This document shows, piece after piece, positions 16,760 through 25,144 of a stretch of 45,663 bases of DNA. Both the position numbers and the translations under genes were made by a program. The notes under the pieces were generated by a model. The model was not told the DNA's origin, made no database searches, and saw only the letters and a program-made list of their open reading frames with translations. Where the stretch lies: the NCBI GenBank assembly GCA_012728895.1, contig JAAYEG010000015.1:1-45663 (forward strand), read 5' to 3'. How positions within the stretch are numbered: the first letter of the stretch is position 1; each line of letters starts with the position of its first letter. This DNA comes from Methanospirillum sp. (GTDB lineage: Archaea; Halobacteriota; Methanomicrobia; Methanomicrobiales; Methanospirillaceae).

Positions 16760-17989
16760 ATGAAGTGCTGCATCGTCGGAGGAGGCCTCACGGGGCTCGT
16801 AGCGGCCCTTTCCCTCTCCACCGACCACGAGGTCGTTCTCATGGAACGCCGGCCCGTGCTCGGGGGATGCCTCTCCTCGATCGACCGCGGCGACTACACC
16901 ATCGAGGCCTTCTATCACCACTGTTTCCAGGGTGACCGCCACCTCCTCGTGCTCCTCGACCGGCTCGGGCTGCGCGGCGAGCTCGAGTGGCTGACCGGGA
17001 CCACCGGGTACCACGTCGAAGGCCGTTCGTTCCCGCTCTCGACCCCGACCGAGATCCTCTCGTACCCCCACATGAGCCTGCTCGACAAGGCCCGGCTCGG
17101 GTGGCTGATGCTCCGCGCCGGCCGGATCGACCGTTCCGGGCTCGACGACGTGACCGCGAAGTCGTTCATCCAGGACAACCTGGGGACGTCGGTCTACACC
17201 TCGTTCTTCGAGCCCCTGCTCCGGTCGAAGTTCGGGCCGATGCAGGACCGCGTCTCGGCCGCGTGGCTCCTCTCGCGGATCGCGATCCGCTCGAACCGGT
17301 CGCCCGGCGGGGAGCGGCTCGGGTACCTCCGGCACGGCTTCGCGTCCCTGGTCGACCGGCTCCGCCGCGCCGCCGAGGCGGAGGGCTGCTCGGTCCTGAC
17401 CGGGACCCCGGTCGGGGCGATCCGGCGCGACGGGGCGGGGTGGACCGTGCGTGACGAACGGTTCGACGCGGTCGTCTCGACCGTTCCCCCCCAGCTCCTC
17501 GCCTCGATGACCGGACTCCCGCTGGGCGAGGTCCCGTACCAGGGAGCGGCATGCATGACCCTCGCCATCGACCGCGACGTCACCGGCGGCATCTACTGGC
17601 TCAACATGAAGGACCGGGCCCCGTACGGGGCCGTTGTCGCTCACACCAACCTGGTGCCGGTCGAGCGCTACGGCGAGCACCTGGTCTACCTCGCCTCGTA
17701 CTTCGCCGGAGACCTCCCCGAGGGTCACGGCGACCGGATGCTCTCCGACTTCTGCCAGCGGTTCGGCGTGGCGAAAGAAGAGGTCCGGTGGCACCACCTC
17801 GAGGTCGACCCGTTCGCGGGCCCGGTCTACGAGACCGGGTACCACCGGCGGATCCCGGGATACGCCCACGACGGTCTGTACATGGCGGGCATGTTCTCGG
17901 CGCCGAACTACCCGGAGCGGTCGATGGAGGGCTCGATCGTCGCGGGGGAGGAGGTCACCGCCGCGGTGCGAGGCGCCTCGCATGGATGA
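16760..17989 (+). CDS. FAD-dependent amine-oxidase/protoporphyrinogen-oxidase-like oxidoreductase
   Basis: The 409-residue flavoprotein begins with a Rossmann dinucleotide motif GGGLTGL at about 7-13. This is followed by an acidic residue after the second strand (VVLMERR) and the GGCLSS signature of amine-oxidase-type flavoenzymes. VSTVPPQLL and a C-terminal YMAGMF-N-PERSMEGSIVAGEE segment complete the FAD fold. Its place at the head of a glycosyltransferase/flippase operon argues for a sugar, polyprenol or glycolipid substrate (UDP-galactopyranose mutase and phytoene desaturase share this fold) rather than porphyrin. That is inference. The stop overlaps the next ATG by 8 nt. Confidence 0.82.
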   Translation: MKCCIVGGGLTGLVAALSLSTDHEVVLMERRPVLGGCLSSIDRGDYTIEAFYHHCFQGDRHLLVLLDRLGLRGELEWLTGTTGYHVEGRSFPLSTPTEILSYPHMSLLDKARLGWLMLRAGRIDRSGLDDVTAKSFIQDNLGTSVYTSFFEPLLRSKFGPMQDRVSAAWLLSRIAIRSNRSPGGERLGYLRHGFASLVDRLRRAAEAEGCSVLTGTPVGAIRRDGAGWTVRDERFDAVVSTVPPQLLASMTGLPLGEVPYQGAACMTLAIDRDVTGGIYWLNMKDRAPYGAVVAHTNLVPVERYGEHLVYLASYFAGDLPEGHGDRMLSDFCQRFGVAKEEVRWHHLEVDPFAGPVYETGYHRRIPGYAHDGLYMAGMFSAPNYPERSMEGSIVAGEEVTAAVRGASHG

Positions 17990-18692
17990 GCCCGAGCTGA
18001 CCGCGGTCCTGCCGGTCTTCAACGACCGCGCCGCCCTCGAGCGGGCTGTCCCTGTCTCGATCGAGGTGCTCGAGGCGTGCGCGGACACGTTCGAGCTCGT
18101 CGTGGCAGAGGACGGATCGACCGACGGCTCGGCCGAGTTCGTCGCCGCGTACGCCGAACGCGACCCGCGGGTCCGGCTCCTCCACTCGGACGAGCGGCTA
18201 GGGCGCGGGAGGGCCCTGAACCGCGCGTTCATCGCCTCCGGCGGGCGCGTCGTCTGCTACTACGACGTGGACCTCGCCACCGACATGCGCCACCTGGCGC
18301 CCCTGGTCGACGCGGTTCGGGACGGGGCCGCGATGGCGACCGGCTCGCGCCTGATGCCCGGGTCCGTGATCGTCAGGTCCGGGGGTCGGGAGTTCGCGAG
18401 CCGCGGCTACAACCTCCTCGTCCGGAGCGTGCTCGGTTCCCGGCTTCACGACCACCAGTGCGGTTTCAAGGCGTTCGACCGCGCCCGCCTCCTGTCGATT
18501 CTCGGGCAGGTCCGCGCCACGCACTGGTTCTGGGACACCGAGGTGCTGGTCCGGGGCCAGCGCGCCGGGTACCGGGTCGTCGAGCTGCCGGTCCGGTGGA
18601 CCGAGGGGCCGGGGACCACCGTCAGGCCCAGGGACGTGGTCGAGATGGGAAGCGCGGTCTTCCGGCTCTGGTGGCAGCTCCATGTGGCGTAA
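17982..18692 (+). CDS. GT2-family glycosyltransferase (dolichyl-phosphate sugar synthase-like)
   Basis: The 236-residue GT-A enzyme has AVLPVFNDRAALE at the N-terminus, VVAEDGSTDGS near 37-47, a DxD-like YYDVDLATD around 91-99, and HDHQCGFKAFDR with FWDTEV in the C-terminal half. All are typical of DPM1/AglJ-like synthases that load a sugar on dolichyl phosphate at the cytoplasmic face. No transmembrane segments are fused. It overlaps the FAD oxidoreductase by 8 nt and the flippase-like gene by 11 nt, so the three are coupled. Confidence 0.9.
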   Translation: MDEPELTAVLPVFNDRAALERAVPVSIEVLEACADTFELVVAEDGSTDGSAEFVAAYAERDPRVRLLHSDERLGRGRALNRAFIASGGRVVCYYDVDLATDMRHLAPLVDAVRDGAAMATGSRLMPGSVIVRSGGREFASRGYNLLVRSVLGSRLHDHQCGFKAFDRARLLSILGQVRATHWFWDTEVLVRGQRAGYRVVELPVRWTEGPGTTVRPRDVVEMGSAVFRLWWQLHVA

Positions 18693-19653
18693 GATCTTAA
18701 CGACCGTGCTCCCGCTCACGATCGCCGTCGCGATCATCGCGTACATGCTCGTCCCGATCTGGACGGACCTGGTCGAGGCGCTCCAGACCGCCGTGCCCGC
18801 CCACTTCGTGGTCGCGGTCGCGGTCTGCGTCGTGGCATGGATCCTCCGCGGGTGGCGGTACCGCCTGATCCTGAACGGGCTCGGCGTCCAGCCGACCCTG
18901 GGGTTCGCCACGGCATGCATCTTCGTCTCGCAGACGGTGAACCTGGTGGTCCCTGCCCGGCTCGGGGACCTCGTCCGGGTCTTCATCCTCAAGCACCAAT
19001 TCGAGACGACCTACTCCCAGGGGCTCTCCTCCATCGTGGTCGAGCGGGTCTACGACATCGTCACTGTCGCGCTGCTCGGGCTCGTCTCGATCCCCTTCTT
19101 CCTGGAGTTCCCGCCCGAGTACTACGCCCTGATCGTGGTCCCTCTCGTCGGCGGGGCCCTCTTCGTCGTCCTGCTCCTGGTCGTGGGCAGGATCCGGTCC
19201 CGGAACCGCCTGGTTCTGGCGATCCTCCAGATGCTCGACGAGATCCGGACGGTCTCGCTCTCGCTGCGCGCGATGGTCGTGCTCGGCGGCGTCTCGATCC
19301 TGATCTGGCTCGTGGACATCACGGTCTGCATCTTCGTGGTCCTGATGTTCCAGGCGCCGCTCGACGTCGCGAGCGTCGCCCTCGCGATCGTGATCGGCAA
19401 CCTGGTCAAGGCCGTCCCGATCACGCCGGGCGGCCTGGGGACCTACGAGTTCACGGTCGCGGCCATCCTCGAGCGCGGCGGGATCCCCCACGTGGCCGCA
19501 ACCCTGATCGCGTTCATCGACCACCTGATCAAGAACATGGTCACCCTCGTCGGCGGGGTGGTCTCGATCTTCGTCTTCGGGGACTGGATGGTCGGGGTGA
19601 TCAGGAAGGTCTACGAGAGCAGGGTGCTGAAGGGGGGATCGCTTGGCGATTGA
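18682..19653 (+). CDS. flippase-like lysylphosphatidylglycerol-synthase-TM (UPF0104) membrane protein
   Basis: The 323-residue integral membrane protein has about eight helices and the family motifs RGWRYRLIL, PARLGDLVRVF, SSIVVERVYDIVTV and TPGGLGTYEFTV. Members of this family (LPG_synthase_TM) are found fused or adjacent to GT2 enzymes in archaea, as in AglD-like proteins. They are thought to move or use lipid-linked sugars, though direct activity is not proven. It overlaps the GT2 gene by 11 nt and the first DUF2298 gene by 11 nt. Confidence 0.88.
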   Translation: MWRKILTTVLPLTIAVAIIAYMLVPIWTDLVEALQTAVPAHFVVAVAVCVVAWILRGWRYRLILNGLGVQPTLGFATACIFVSQTVNLVVPARLGDLVRVFILKHQFETTYSQGLSSIVVERVYDIVTVALLGLVSIPFFLEFPPEYYALIVVPLVGGALFVVLLLVVGRIRSRNRLVLAILQMLDEIRTVSLSLRAMVVLGGVSILIWLVDITVCIFVVLMFQAPLDVASVALAIVIGNLVKAVPITPGGLGTYEFTVAAILERGGIPHVAATLIAFIDHLIKNMVTLVGGVVSIFVFGDWMVGVIRKVYESRVLKGGSLGD

Positions 19654-21676
19654 GGCGCATATCCTGGCCGTGGTGGCCTGGCTCGCGGTGCTGAAACTCG
19701 TCCAGCTGGCGCTCTGGCCCTCCCTCGCACCCGCCTTCGGCCGGTACGCCTACCCGGTCTCTTTCTCGGGCTCGGTCCTGCTCCTCGCGCTCATCGCGTG
19801 GTACCTCGGGCTTGCCGGGCTCCCCGTCCAGCTGGCGCTCGCTCCGTTCCTGGTCCTGCTCGGCTGGCACGCGTACCGGGGGGCCTACACCCGCTCGTCG
19901 CTCGGGGGTCTCTGGCGCTGGGACGCGGTCTTCCTCTTCCTTTTCGTCTTCATGCTCGAATGCCGGTTCATCAGCCCGTCGGCCTGGGGCGCCGAGAAGT
20001 TCATGGATCACGGCTTCATCGCCTCGATCATGCGCTCGCCCGTCGTGCCGCCGCTCGACCCGTGGTACGCCGGCGGCCGGCTGAACGTCTACTATTACTA
20101 CGGCTCCTGGATCATGGGCGTGCTGGGGCTGTCGAGCGGGGTGCCGTCCAACCTCGTCTTCACCCTGGGTCTCCCGACCGTGCTCGCGCTTGCCGGGGTC
20201 AACTGCTACCTGGTCGGGCACCTCCTCCTCGACCGCTACCGCTGGTTGCCGGTCCTCCCGCTGATCCTGCCCAACCCGGCATCCGTCCTGTACGCCCTGC
20301 AGGGGACGCCCCTCTCGACGGTGGCCTGGAACAGCACACGGGTCATCCAGGACACGATCAACGAGTACCCCCTCTTCTCGTTCACCTGGGGCGACCTCCA
20401 TGCCCACGTGATCGGGATCTTCAACCAGGCCTTTCTGATCGCGCTCCTCGTGCTCGCCCTCGCCTGCTGGCCCCGTCTCGCGGACCGCGCACGCGTAATC
20501 CTGATCGGGTTCGTCGCGCTCTCGCTCGGCGCGATGCCGGGGATCAACTCCTGGGACGTCCTGATCTACGGTCCGGTCACCGTCCTCGTCGCGTCAGTCC
20601 TCTGGCTCCGCCACCGAAACGATCCCGGTGGCGGACGGATAACGCCGCTCCACTTCCTGGTGGCCGGCCCGGTCCTCGCGATCGCGCTTTACGCGCCGTT
20701 CTACCTCTCGCTCGCGTCGTCGGGCATCAAGGGGATCGGCTGGGTCGGAGCCCCGTCGGACCCGGCCCAGTTCCTGCTCGTCCACGGGTTCTTCCTGGCG
20801 GTCGCCTACCTCGCGTGCATCCCCGACCTCCGCCGCAGGCCGTACCTGGTCGGCGTCGCCCTGCCGTTCCTGCTCGGCGGCTACGCCGCGGCGACGATCG
20901 CCGCCGTCCCGCTCGCCTGCCTCGTCACCCGCATCGCGACCCGCGGGGGCGGGCGGCGGACCGAGGACCTCCTTCTGGCGCTCGGGCTGGGGATCGCGCT
21001 CTTCTGCGAGCTAGTCTACCTCAGGGACAACATGGGCGACCAGTACTTCCGCATGAACACGGTCTTCAAGTTCTACATCGCGGCCTGGCTCATGATGGGG
21101 ATCGGGACCTTCGTCATGGCCGGCCGGTTCCTGGACCGCCCGCCGGTCACGGAGCGGGTGGAGCGGGTGCCGTCGCTGGCGCGGCGCACTCTCTCCGTGG
21201 CCGTCCTCGCCCTGCTGCTCTCGGCCCCGTTCCTCGCTGCCGGCGCCTTCACCCACGAGACCTACACGCTCGACGGCATGGCGTTCCTGGACCGGGACCA
21301 CCCCGGGGACGCGAAGGCGATCCGGTACCTGCGGGAGATGGAGGGTCAGCGCGTCGTCATCGAGGCGCAGGGCGACAACTACTCGTACGCGGCCCGTGTC
21401 TCGTCGTTCACGGGGATGCAGGCCGTGATCGGCTGGACGTTCCACGAGTTCATGTGGCGGAACGACTACGCCCCGATCCAGGAGCGGATGACCGACGTCC
21501 GCGCGGCCTACGAGGACCCGGGCCGGACCCTCGCGGTGATGGAGAAGTACGGCGCTGACCTCCTCTACGTCGGGGATCTCGAGCGGGAGAAGTACGCCGT
21601 TCACCTCCCGGAGAGCGGACTCGAGCGGATCTTCGACGAAGGGGGCGTCCAGATCTACCGGCGCGGGGGGACGTAG
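19643..21676 (+). CDS. DUF2298/YYY-domain giant membrane protein, copy 1
   Basis: The 677-residue protein has about 12-14 membrane helices and the DUF2298 (Chlor_Arch_YYY) signatures: EKFMDHGFIASIMRS, DPWYAGGRLNVYYYYGSW and PLFSFTWGDLHAH, then GAMPGINSWD and QYFRMNTVFKFYIAAW. A C-terminal extracytoplasmic domain contains DRDHPGDAKAIRYL and GDNYSYAARVSSFTG. The architecture resembles GT-C glycosyltransferases or oligosaccharyltransferases, but no activity is known. The start is TTG at 19643 after AAGGGGGGAT, overlapping the flippase-like gene by 11 nt. A paralogue follows 3 nt later. Confidence 0.85.
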   Translation: MAIEAHILAVVAWLAVLKLVQLALWPSLAPAFGRYAYPVSFSGSVLLLALIAWYLGLAGLPVQLALAPFLVLLGWHAYRGAYTRSSLGGLWRWDAVFLFLFVFMLECRFISPSAWGAEKFMDHGFIASIMRSPVVPPLDPWYAGGRLNVYYYYGSWIMGVLGLSSGVPSNLVFTLGLPTVLALAGVNCYLVGHLLLDRYRWLPVLPLILPNPASVLYALQGTPLSTVAWNSTRVIQDTINEYPLFSFTWGDLHAHVIGIFNQAFLIALLVLALACWPRLADRARVILIGFVALSLGAMPGINSWDVLIYGPVTVLVASVLWLRHRNDPGGGRITPLHFLVAGPVLAIALYAPFYLSLASSGIKGIGWVGAPSDPAQFLLVHGFFLAVAYLACIPDLRRRPYLVGVALPFLLGGYAAATIAAVPLACLVTRIATRGGGRRTEDLLLALGLGIALFCELVYLRDNMGDQYFRMNTVFKFYIAAWLMMGIGTFVMAGRFLDRPPVTERVERVPSLARRTLSVAVLALLLSAPFLAAGAFTHETYTLDGMAFLDRDHPGDAKAIRYLREMEGQRVVIEAQGDNYSYAARVSSFTGMQAVIGWTFHEFMWRNDYAPIQERMTDVRAAYEDPGRTLAVMEKYGADLLYVGDLEREKYAVHLPESGLERIFDEGGVQIYRRGGT

Positions 21677-21679
21677 AAG

Positions 21680-23734
21680 GTGATCGGCCTCCCCGAACAG
21701 GCGTTCTACGTGCTCAGCTGGCTGGCGGTCCTGAAACTGCTCCAGGTCGCGGTCTGGCCCGCGCTCCGCCCGCTCTTCGGCCGGCTCGCCTACCCGGCCG
21801 CGTTCACGGTCTCGCTGTTGATCCTGCTGCCGCTCTCGTTCTACCTCGGGCTGGCCCGCCTGCCGACCTGGCTCGCCGTCGCCCCGCTCCTCCTGGTCCT
21901 CGGCGCGGGGATCGCGCGGGGGCAATACCTCCGGGCTGCCTGGGAAGACGTCCTCCGGTGGGACCTCGTCTTCCTGATCTTCTTCCTGTTCGTGCTGGAA
22001 CTGCGGTACTTCAACCCGTACGTCTCCCACTACTCGGAGCAGTTCATGGACCTCGCCTGGATCGCCTCTATCATGAACAGCCCTGTCGTCACCCCCGCCG
22101 ACCCCTGGTTCGCGGGCGGGACGCTCGACATCTACTACTACCTGGGCCACTGGCTGATGGCCCAGCTCGGCCTGCTCGCGGGGGTGCCTGCCCGCGTCGT
22201 CTTCAACCTGGTCCTGCCGACGGTCTTCGGGCTCTCGGCCGTGAACTGTTACCTGATCGGGCACCTCGTCCTCGAACGCCACCGCTGGCTCCCGGTGGCG
22301 CTCCTGGTCCTCGTCAACCCCGAGGCCGTCTCCCGGCTGGTCTCGGGCGACACCCTGGTCGCGGCCCTCGACCACTCGCGGCACGCGATCGAGTACAACC
22401 TGACCGAGTACCCCTTCTTCTCGGCGATCCTGGGGGATCCCCATGCCCTCGTGATGGGCATGGCGAACCAGGTCTTCCTGCTCGCGCTGCTCGCCTTCGC
22501 CTGGACCCGCTGGCCGGACCTCTCGAACCGCCAGCGGTGGGCCGCGATCGGCCTGGGCGCCCTCTCCCTCGGAACGATGCCGGGGATCAACTCCTGGGAC
22601 GTCCTGGTCTACGGACCGCTCGTCGTCGCCTTCGGGCTCCTGCTCTGGTGGCGTGCCCGGGCAGCGGGGGACCCGTCGGCGAACCGGGGGCTGCACTTCG
22701 GGCTCCTGGTCCCGGTCCTGGCCGTCGTCCTCTACCTCCCCTACCTGTTCGAGGTCAGGCCCGGGTCGATCCACGGGCTCCTCCCGGTCTTCGCGCCCTC
22801 GGCGCCGGCGGAGTTCCTTTTGACCCACGGGTTCTTCTTCGCCGTGATCGCGGTTGCGATCGCGCCCCTCGTGTACCGCCAGCCGCTCCTCCTCCTTGTC
22901 GCCGTCCCGTTCCTCGGTCTCGGGTACCACTCTGCGGCGATCGCTGCGGTCCTGGTCGCCTACATGGTTCTGCGGGCGCGCCGGACCGGGCGGTTCGAGG
23001 ACATGGTCCTGGTGACCGGGCTTATGATCGTCCTTGCCGTCGAACTGGTCTACGTCCGGGAGATCTTCGACAACGAGTACTTCCGCACGAACACGATGCA
23101 CAAACTCTACTATATCGCCTGGCTCCACCTGGGTCTCGGCTGCACGGGTCTCGCGGGCCGGTGGCTCTCCTCCCGCCCGGACCTCTTCGCGGTCAGGCCG
23201 GTCATCCAGAAGATAGCCGCGGTCGTCGTTATCGCCGCCCTTCTCGCGTTCCCCGTGGTCTTCCAGCCAGACGTCGGGCGGGACCTGCTGGGGATCACGT
23301 TCTCGGGAGGGGACCGGACCCTCGACGGGCTCGCCTACCTGGACCACGACCACCCGGGGGACGCCGGGGCCATCCGGTTCCTCGAGACCCTGCCCGGGAA
23401 CGACTGCATCGTCGAGGCCGTCGGCGGCGACTACAGCTACGGAGCGCCGATCTCGTCGTTCACCGGACGCCAGACGGTCATCGGCAAGCCGTCCCACGAG
23501 CTCCAGTGGCGGACGAACGAGGACGGATGGTGGTGGACGCGGATCCCGGACGTGGCGCGGATCTACGAGGAGCCGGAACAGACCGTCCCGCTCATGCGGA
23601 AGTACGGGTGCGGGCTCCTGTACGTCGGGGATCTCGAGCGGGAGAAGTACGCGGTGAACCTGCCGGGGACCGGCCTCGAGCGGATCTTCGACAGAGAGGG
23701 CGTCCAGATCTACCGGATCGCGGGCGCCGCATGA
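21680..23734 (+). CDS. DUF2298/YYY-domain giant membrane protein, copy 2
   Basis: The 684-residue protein is collinear with its upstream neighbour over its whole length: EQFMDLAWIASIMNS, DPWFAGGTLDIYYYLGHW, PFFSAILGDPHAL, GTMPGINSWDVL, EYFRTNTMHKLYYIAW, and the C-terminal LDHDHPGDAGAIRFL and GGDYSYGAPISSFTG. Differences are concentrated in the loops; for instance the DLHAH of copy 1 is DPHAL here. The two look like a tandem duplication that has specialised, perhaps as a heterodimer or as successive enzymes. The start is GTG at 21680. This is the last gene of the operon, 160 nt before the L7Ae cluster. Confidence 0.85.
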   Translation: MIGLPEQAFYVLSWLAVLKLLQVAVWPALRPLFGRLAYPAAFTVSLLILLPLSFYLGLARLPTWLAVAPLLLVLGAGIARGQYLRAAWEDVLRWDLVFLIFFLFVLELRYFNPYVSHYSEQFMDLAWIASIMNSPVVTPADPWFAGGTLDIYYYLGHWLMAQLGLLAGVPARVVFNLVLPTVFGLSAVNCYLIGHLVLERHRWLPVALLVLVNPEAVSRLVSGDTLVAALDHSRHAIEYNLTEYPFFSAILGDPHALVMGMANQVFLLALLAFAWTRWPDLSNRQRWAAIGLGALSLGTMPGINSWDVLVYGPLVVAFGLLLWWRARAAGDPSANRGLHFGLLVPVLAVVLYLPYLFEVRPGSIHGLLPVFAPSAPAEFLLTHGFFFAVIAVAIAPLVYRQPLLLLVAVPFLGLGYHSAAIAAVLVAYMVLRARRTGRFEDMVLVTGLMIVLAVELVYVREIFDNEYFRTNTMHKLYYIAWLHLGLGCTGLAGRWLSSRPDLFAVRPVIQKIAAVVVIAALLAFPVVFQPDVGRDLLGITFSGGDRTLDGLAYLDHDHPGDAGAIRFLETLPGNDCIVEAVGGDYSYGAPISSFTGRQTVIGKPSHELQWRTNEDGWWWTRIPDVARIYEEPEQTVPLMRKYGCGLLYVGDLEREKYAVNLPGTGLERIFDREGVQIYRIAGAA

Positions 23735-23823
23735 TCGCGCATGCCCTTCACGATTCGGCCGGTATTTCCCGCCATCTCCCCGCGAATCCCCCGTTTCACA
23801 TACCTTTATGACCATCCGGCGGG

Positions 23824-23833
23824 AAAATATATG
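23824..23833 (+). promoter_or_regulatory. TATA box of the L7Ae operon
   Basis: AAAATATATG preceded by a purine-rich GGG (BRE-like) is the strongest TATA match in the window. The usual 25-nt spacing puts transcription start near 23852-23858. A weaker CCTTTATGAC lies at 23804-23813. Confidence 0.6.
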
Positions 23834-23852
23834 GACCCATCCTCACTTGCTG

Positions 23853-23892
23853 ATGAGTGATGAAGGAACTACGCAATCCTGAATGAGGTAAG
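23853..23892 (+). promoter_or_regulatory. leader of L7Ae mRNA with box C/D-like motifs and upstream ORFs
   Basis: Directly before the L7Ae start the leader contains a box C-like GTGATGA (23857-23863) and a box D-like CTGA (23879-23882). A second overlapping TGATGA is at 23851-23856 and another CTGA at 23850-23853. Boxes C and D form the kink-turn that L7Ae itself binds, so autoregulation is plausible. The same stretch encodes a nine-codon ORF (ATG 23853, TGA 23880-23882; MSDEGTTQS) followed by ATG-AGG-TAA (23883-23891). The GAGGT at 23885-23889 also serves as ribosome-binding site. Folding was not computed. Confidence 0.45.
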
Positions 23893-23894
23893 TC

Positions 23895-24263
23895 ATGGCG
23901 AAAGGATACGTCCGTTACGAGGCCCCCGAGGAGCTCCAGAACAAGGCACTCGAGGCGCTGGAGCTGGCGAGAGACACCGGCAAGATCAAGAAGGGAGCGA
24001 ACGAAGCCACCAAGGCCATCGAGCGGTCCACGGCCCAGCTCGTGCTGATCGGCGGCGACGTCGAGCCCGAGGAGATCGTGATGCACCTCGCCCCGCTCTG
24101 CGACGAGAAGCAGATCCCGTACATCTTCGTGAACCGGCAGAACGACATCGGCGCTGCCTCAGGGCTCGAGGTCGGGTCCACCGCCGCCGCGATCGTCAAG
24201 CCTGGCAAGGCGAAGGAGATCGTGGACGAGCTCGGCGGGCAGATCACCGCGCTCCGCGGGTGA
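23895..24263 (+). CDS. rpl7ae: ribosomal protein L7Ae
   Basis: The 122-residue protein is a full-length archaeal L7Ae, recognised by the segment [25 protein letters not shown] and by [21 protein letters not shown]. It binds kink-turns in 23S rRNA, box C/D and H/ACA guide RNAs and, in archaea, RNase P RNA. The good ribosome-binding site GAGGT lies 5 nt before the ATG. It heads a typical archaeal set (S28e, L24e, Ndk) with gaps of 3-5 nt. Confidence 0.97.
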   Translation: MAKGYVRYEAPEELQNKALEALELARDTGKIKKGANEATKAIERSTAQLVLIGGDVEPEEIVMHLAPLCDEKQIPYIFVNRQNDIGAASGLEVGSTAAAIVKPGKAKEIVDELGGQITALRG

Positions 24264-24268
24264 CGTGA

Positions 24269-24478
24269 ATGGCTGACGATGGAACGCCGGCAGAGGTGGT
24301 CGAGGTGATCGGCAGCACCGGCATGCACGGCGAGGCGATGCAGGTCAAGTGCCGGATCCTCGAGGGCAACAACAAGGGTCGCATCATCACGCGGAACACG
24401 GTCGGACCGATCCGCGAGGGCGACATCCTGATGCTCCTCGAGACCGAGCGCGAGGCGAAGAAGCTCTCGCGGAGATAG
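24269..24478 (+). CDS. rps28e: ribosomal protein S28e
   Basis: The 69-residue small-subunit protein has the typical S28e sequence, with [17 protein letters not shown] near the start, [20 protein letters not shown] in the OB-fold core and the C-terminal segment [14 protein letters not shown]. It lies 5 nt after the L7Ae gene and 3 nt before L24e, in the conserved archaeal order. Confidence 0.97.
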   Translation: MADDGTPAEVVEVIGSTGMHGEAMQVKCRILEGNNKGRIITRNTVGPIREGDILMLLETEREAKKLSRR

Positions 24479-24481
24479 ATC

Positions 24482-24673
24482 ATGGTCGACTCATACACCT
24501 GCACGTTCTGCGGCGGGCCGATCGAGCCCGGAACCGGCAAGATGTTCGTGAAGCGGGACGGGACGATCTTCTACTTCTGCTCCACGAAGTGCCAGAACAA
24601 CCAGCGGCTCGGGCGGGTCCCCCGTCGCGTGGCCTGGACGAAGGCTGGCCGGCGGGCGCTCGGGAAGGAGTAG
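24482..24673 (+). CDS. rpl24e: ribosomal protein L24e
   Basis: The 63-residue zinc-finger protein has the paired cysteines CTFC (residues 7-10) and CSTKC (33-37) of L24e, with [19 protein letters not shown] between them and [14 protein letters not shown] after. It is a large-subunit component. The gene begins 3 nt after S28e and ends 2 nt before the GTG of ndk. Confidence 0.96.
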   Translation: MVDSYTCTFCGGPIEPGTGKMFVKRDGTIFYFCSTKCQNNQRLGRVPRRVAWTKAGRRALGKE

Positions 24674-24675
24674 GC

Positions 24676-25122
24676 GTGGACCGCACCTTCGTGATGGTCA
24701 AGCCCGACGGCGTCCAGCGGGGCCTTGTCGGCGAGATCATCGGCCGCCTGGAGCGAAAGGGGCTCAAGCTCGTCGCGGCCCGGCTCGAACGTCTCCCCGA
24801 GGAGCGCGTGGACCGGCACTACGCCGAGCACCTCGAGAAGCCCTTCTACCCCGGGCTCAAGCGGTACATCATGTCGGGCCCGTGCCTGCTGATGGTCGTG
24901 GAGGGGAAGGACGCGGCCCGGACGGTCCGCACCCTGACCGGGGCGACTGACCCGCTCGAGGCCGCACCCGGCACGATCCGGGGGGACTTCGGGCTGGAGA
25001 TCGGGCGAAACGTGATCCACGCGGCCGACTCCCCCGAGTCGGCGGCCCGGGAGATGGGGATCCACTTCCCGGACGGCGTGGTCGAGTACCACCGGATCGA
25101 CGAGCCGGTCCTCTACGAATAA
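24676..25122 (+). CDS. ndk: nucleoside diphosphate kinase
   Basis: The 148-residue enzyme transfers the gamma phosphate of NTPs to NDPs through a phosphohistidine. [17 protein letters not shown] is at the N-terminus. The active-site histidine is His115 in NVIHAADS, where most homologues have HGSD, so the Gly-Ser pair is Ala-Ala here. The start is GTG at 24676, 2 nt after L24e. In many archaea infB follows ndk; here an unrelated lipoprotein gene follows instead. Confidence 0.95.
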   Translation: MDRTFVMVKPDGVQRGLVGEIIGRLERKGLKLVAARLERLPEERVDRHYAEHLEKPFYPGLKRYIMSGPCLLMVVEGKDAARTVRTLTGATDPLEAAPGTIRGDFGLEIGRNVIHAADSPESAAREMGIHFPDGVVEYHRIDEPVLYE

Positions 25123-25144
25123 CCCACTTTTCGGGGGCCAAGTA

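Noticed and set aside
21011-23815. 934-residue antisense open frame on the minus strand
   Set aside because: It lies exactly antisense to the DUF2298 genes, is dominated by Asp/Arg/Glu/Pro/Val typical of GC-rich shadows and matches no family.
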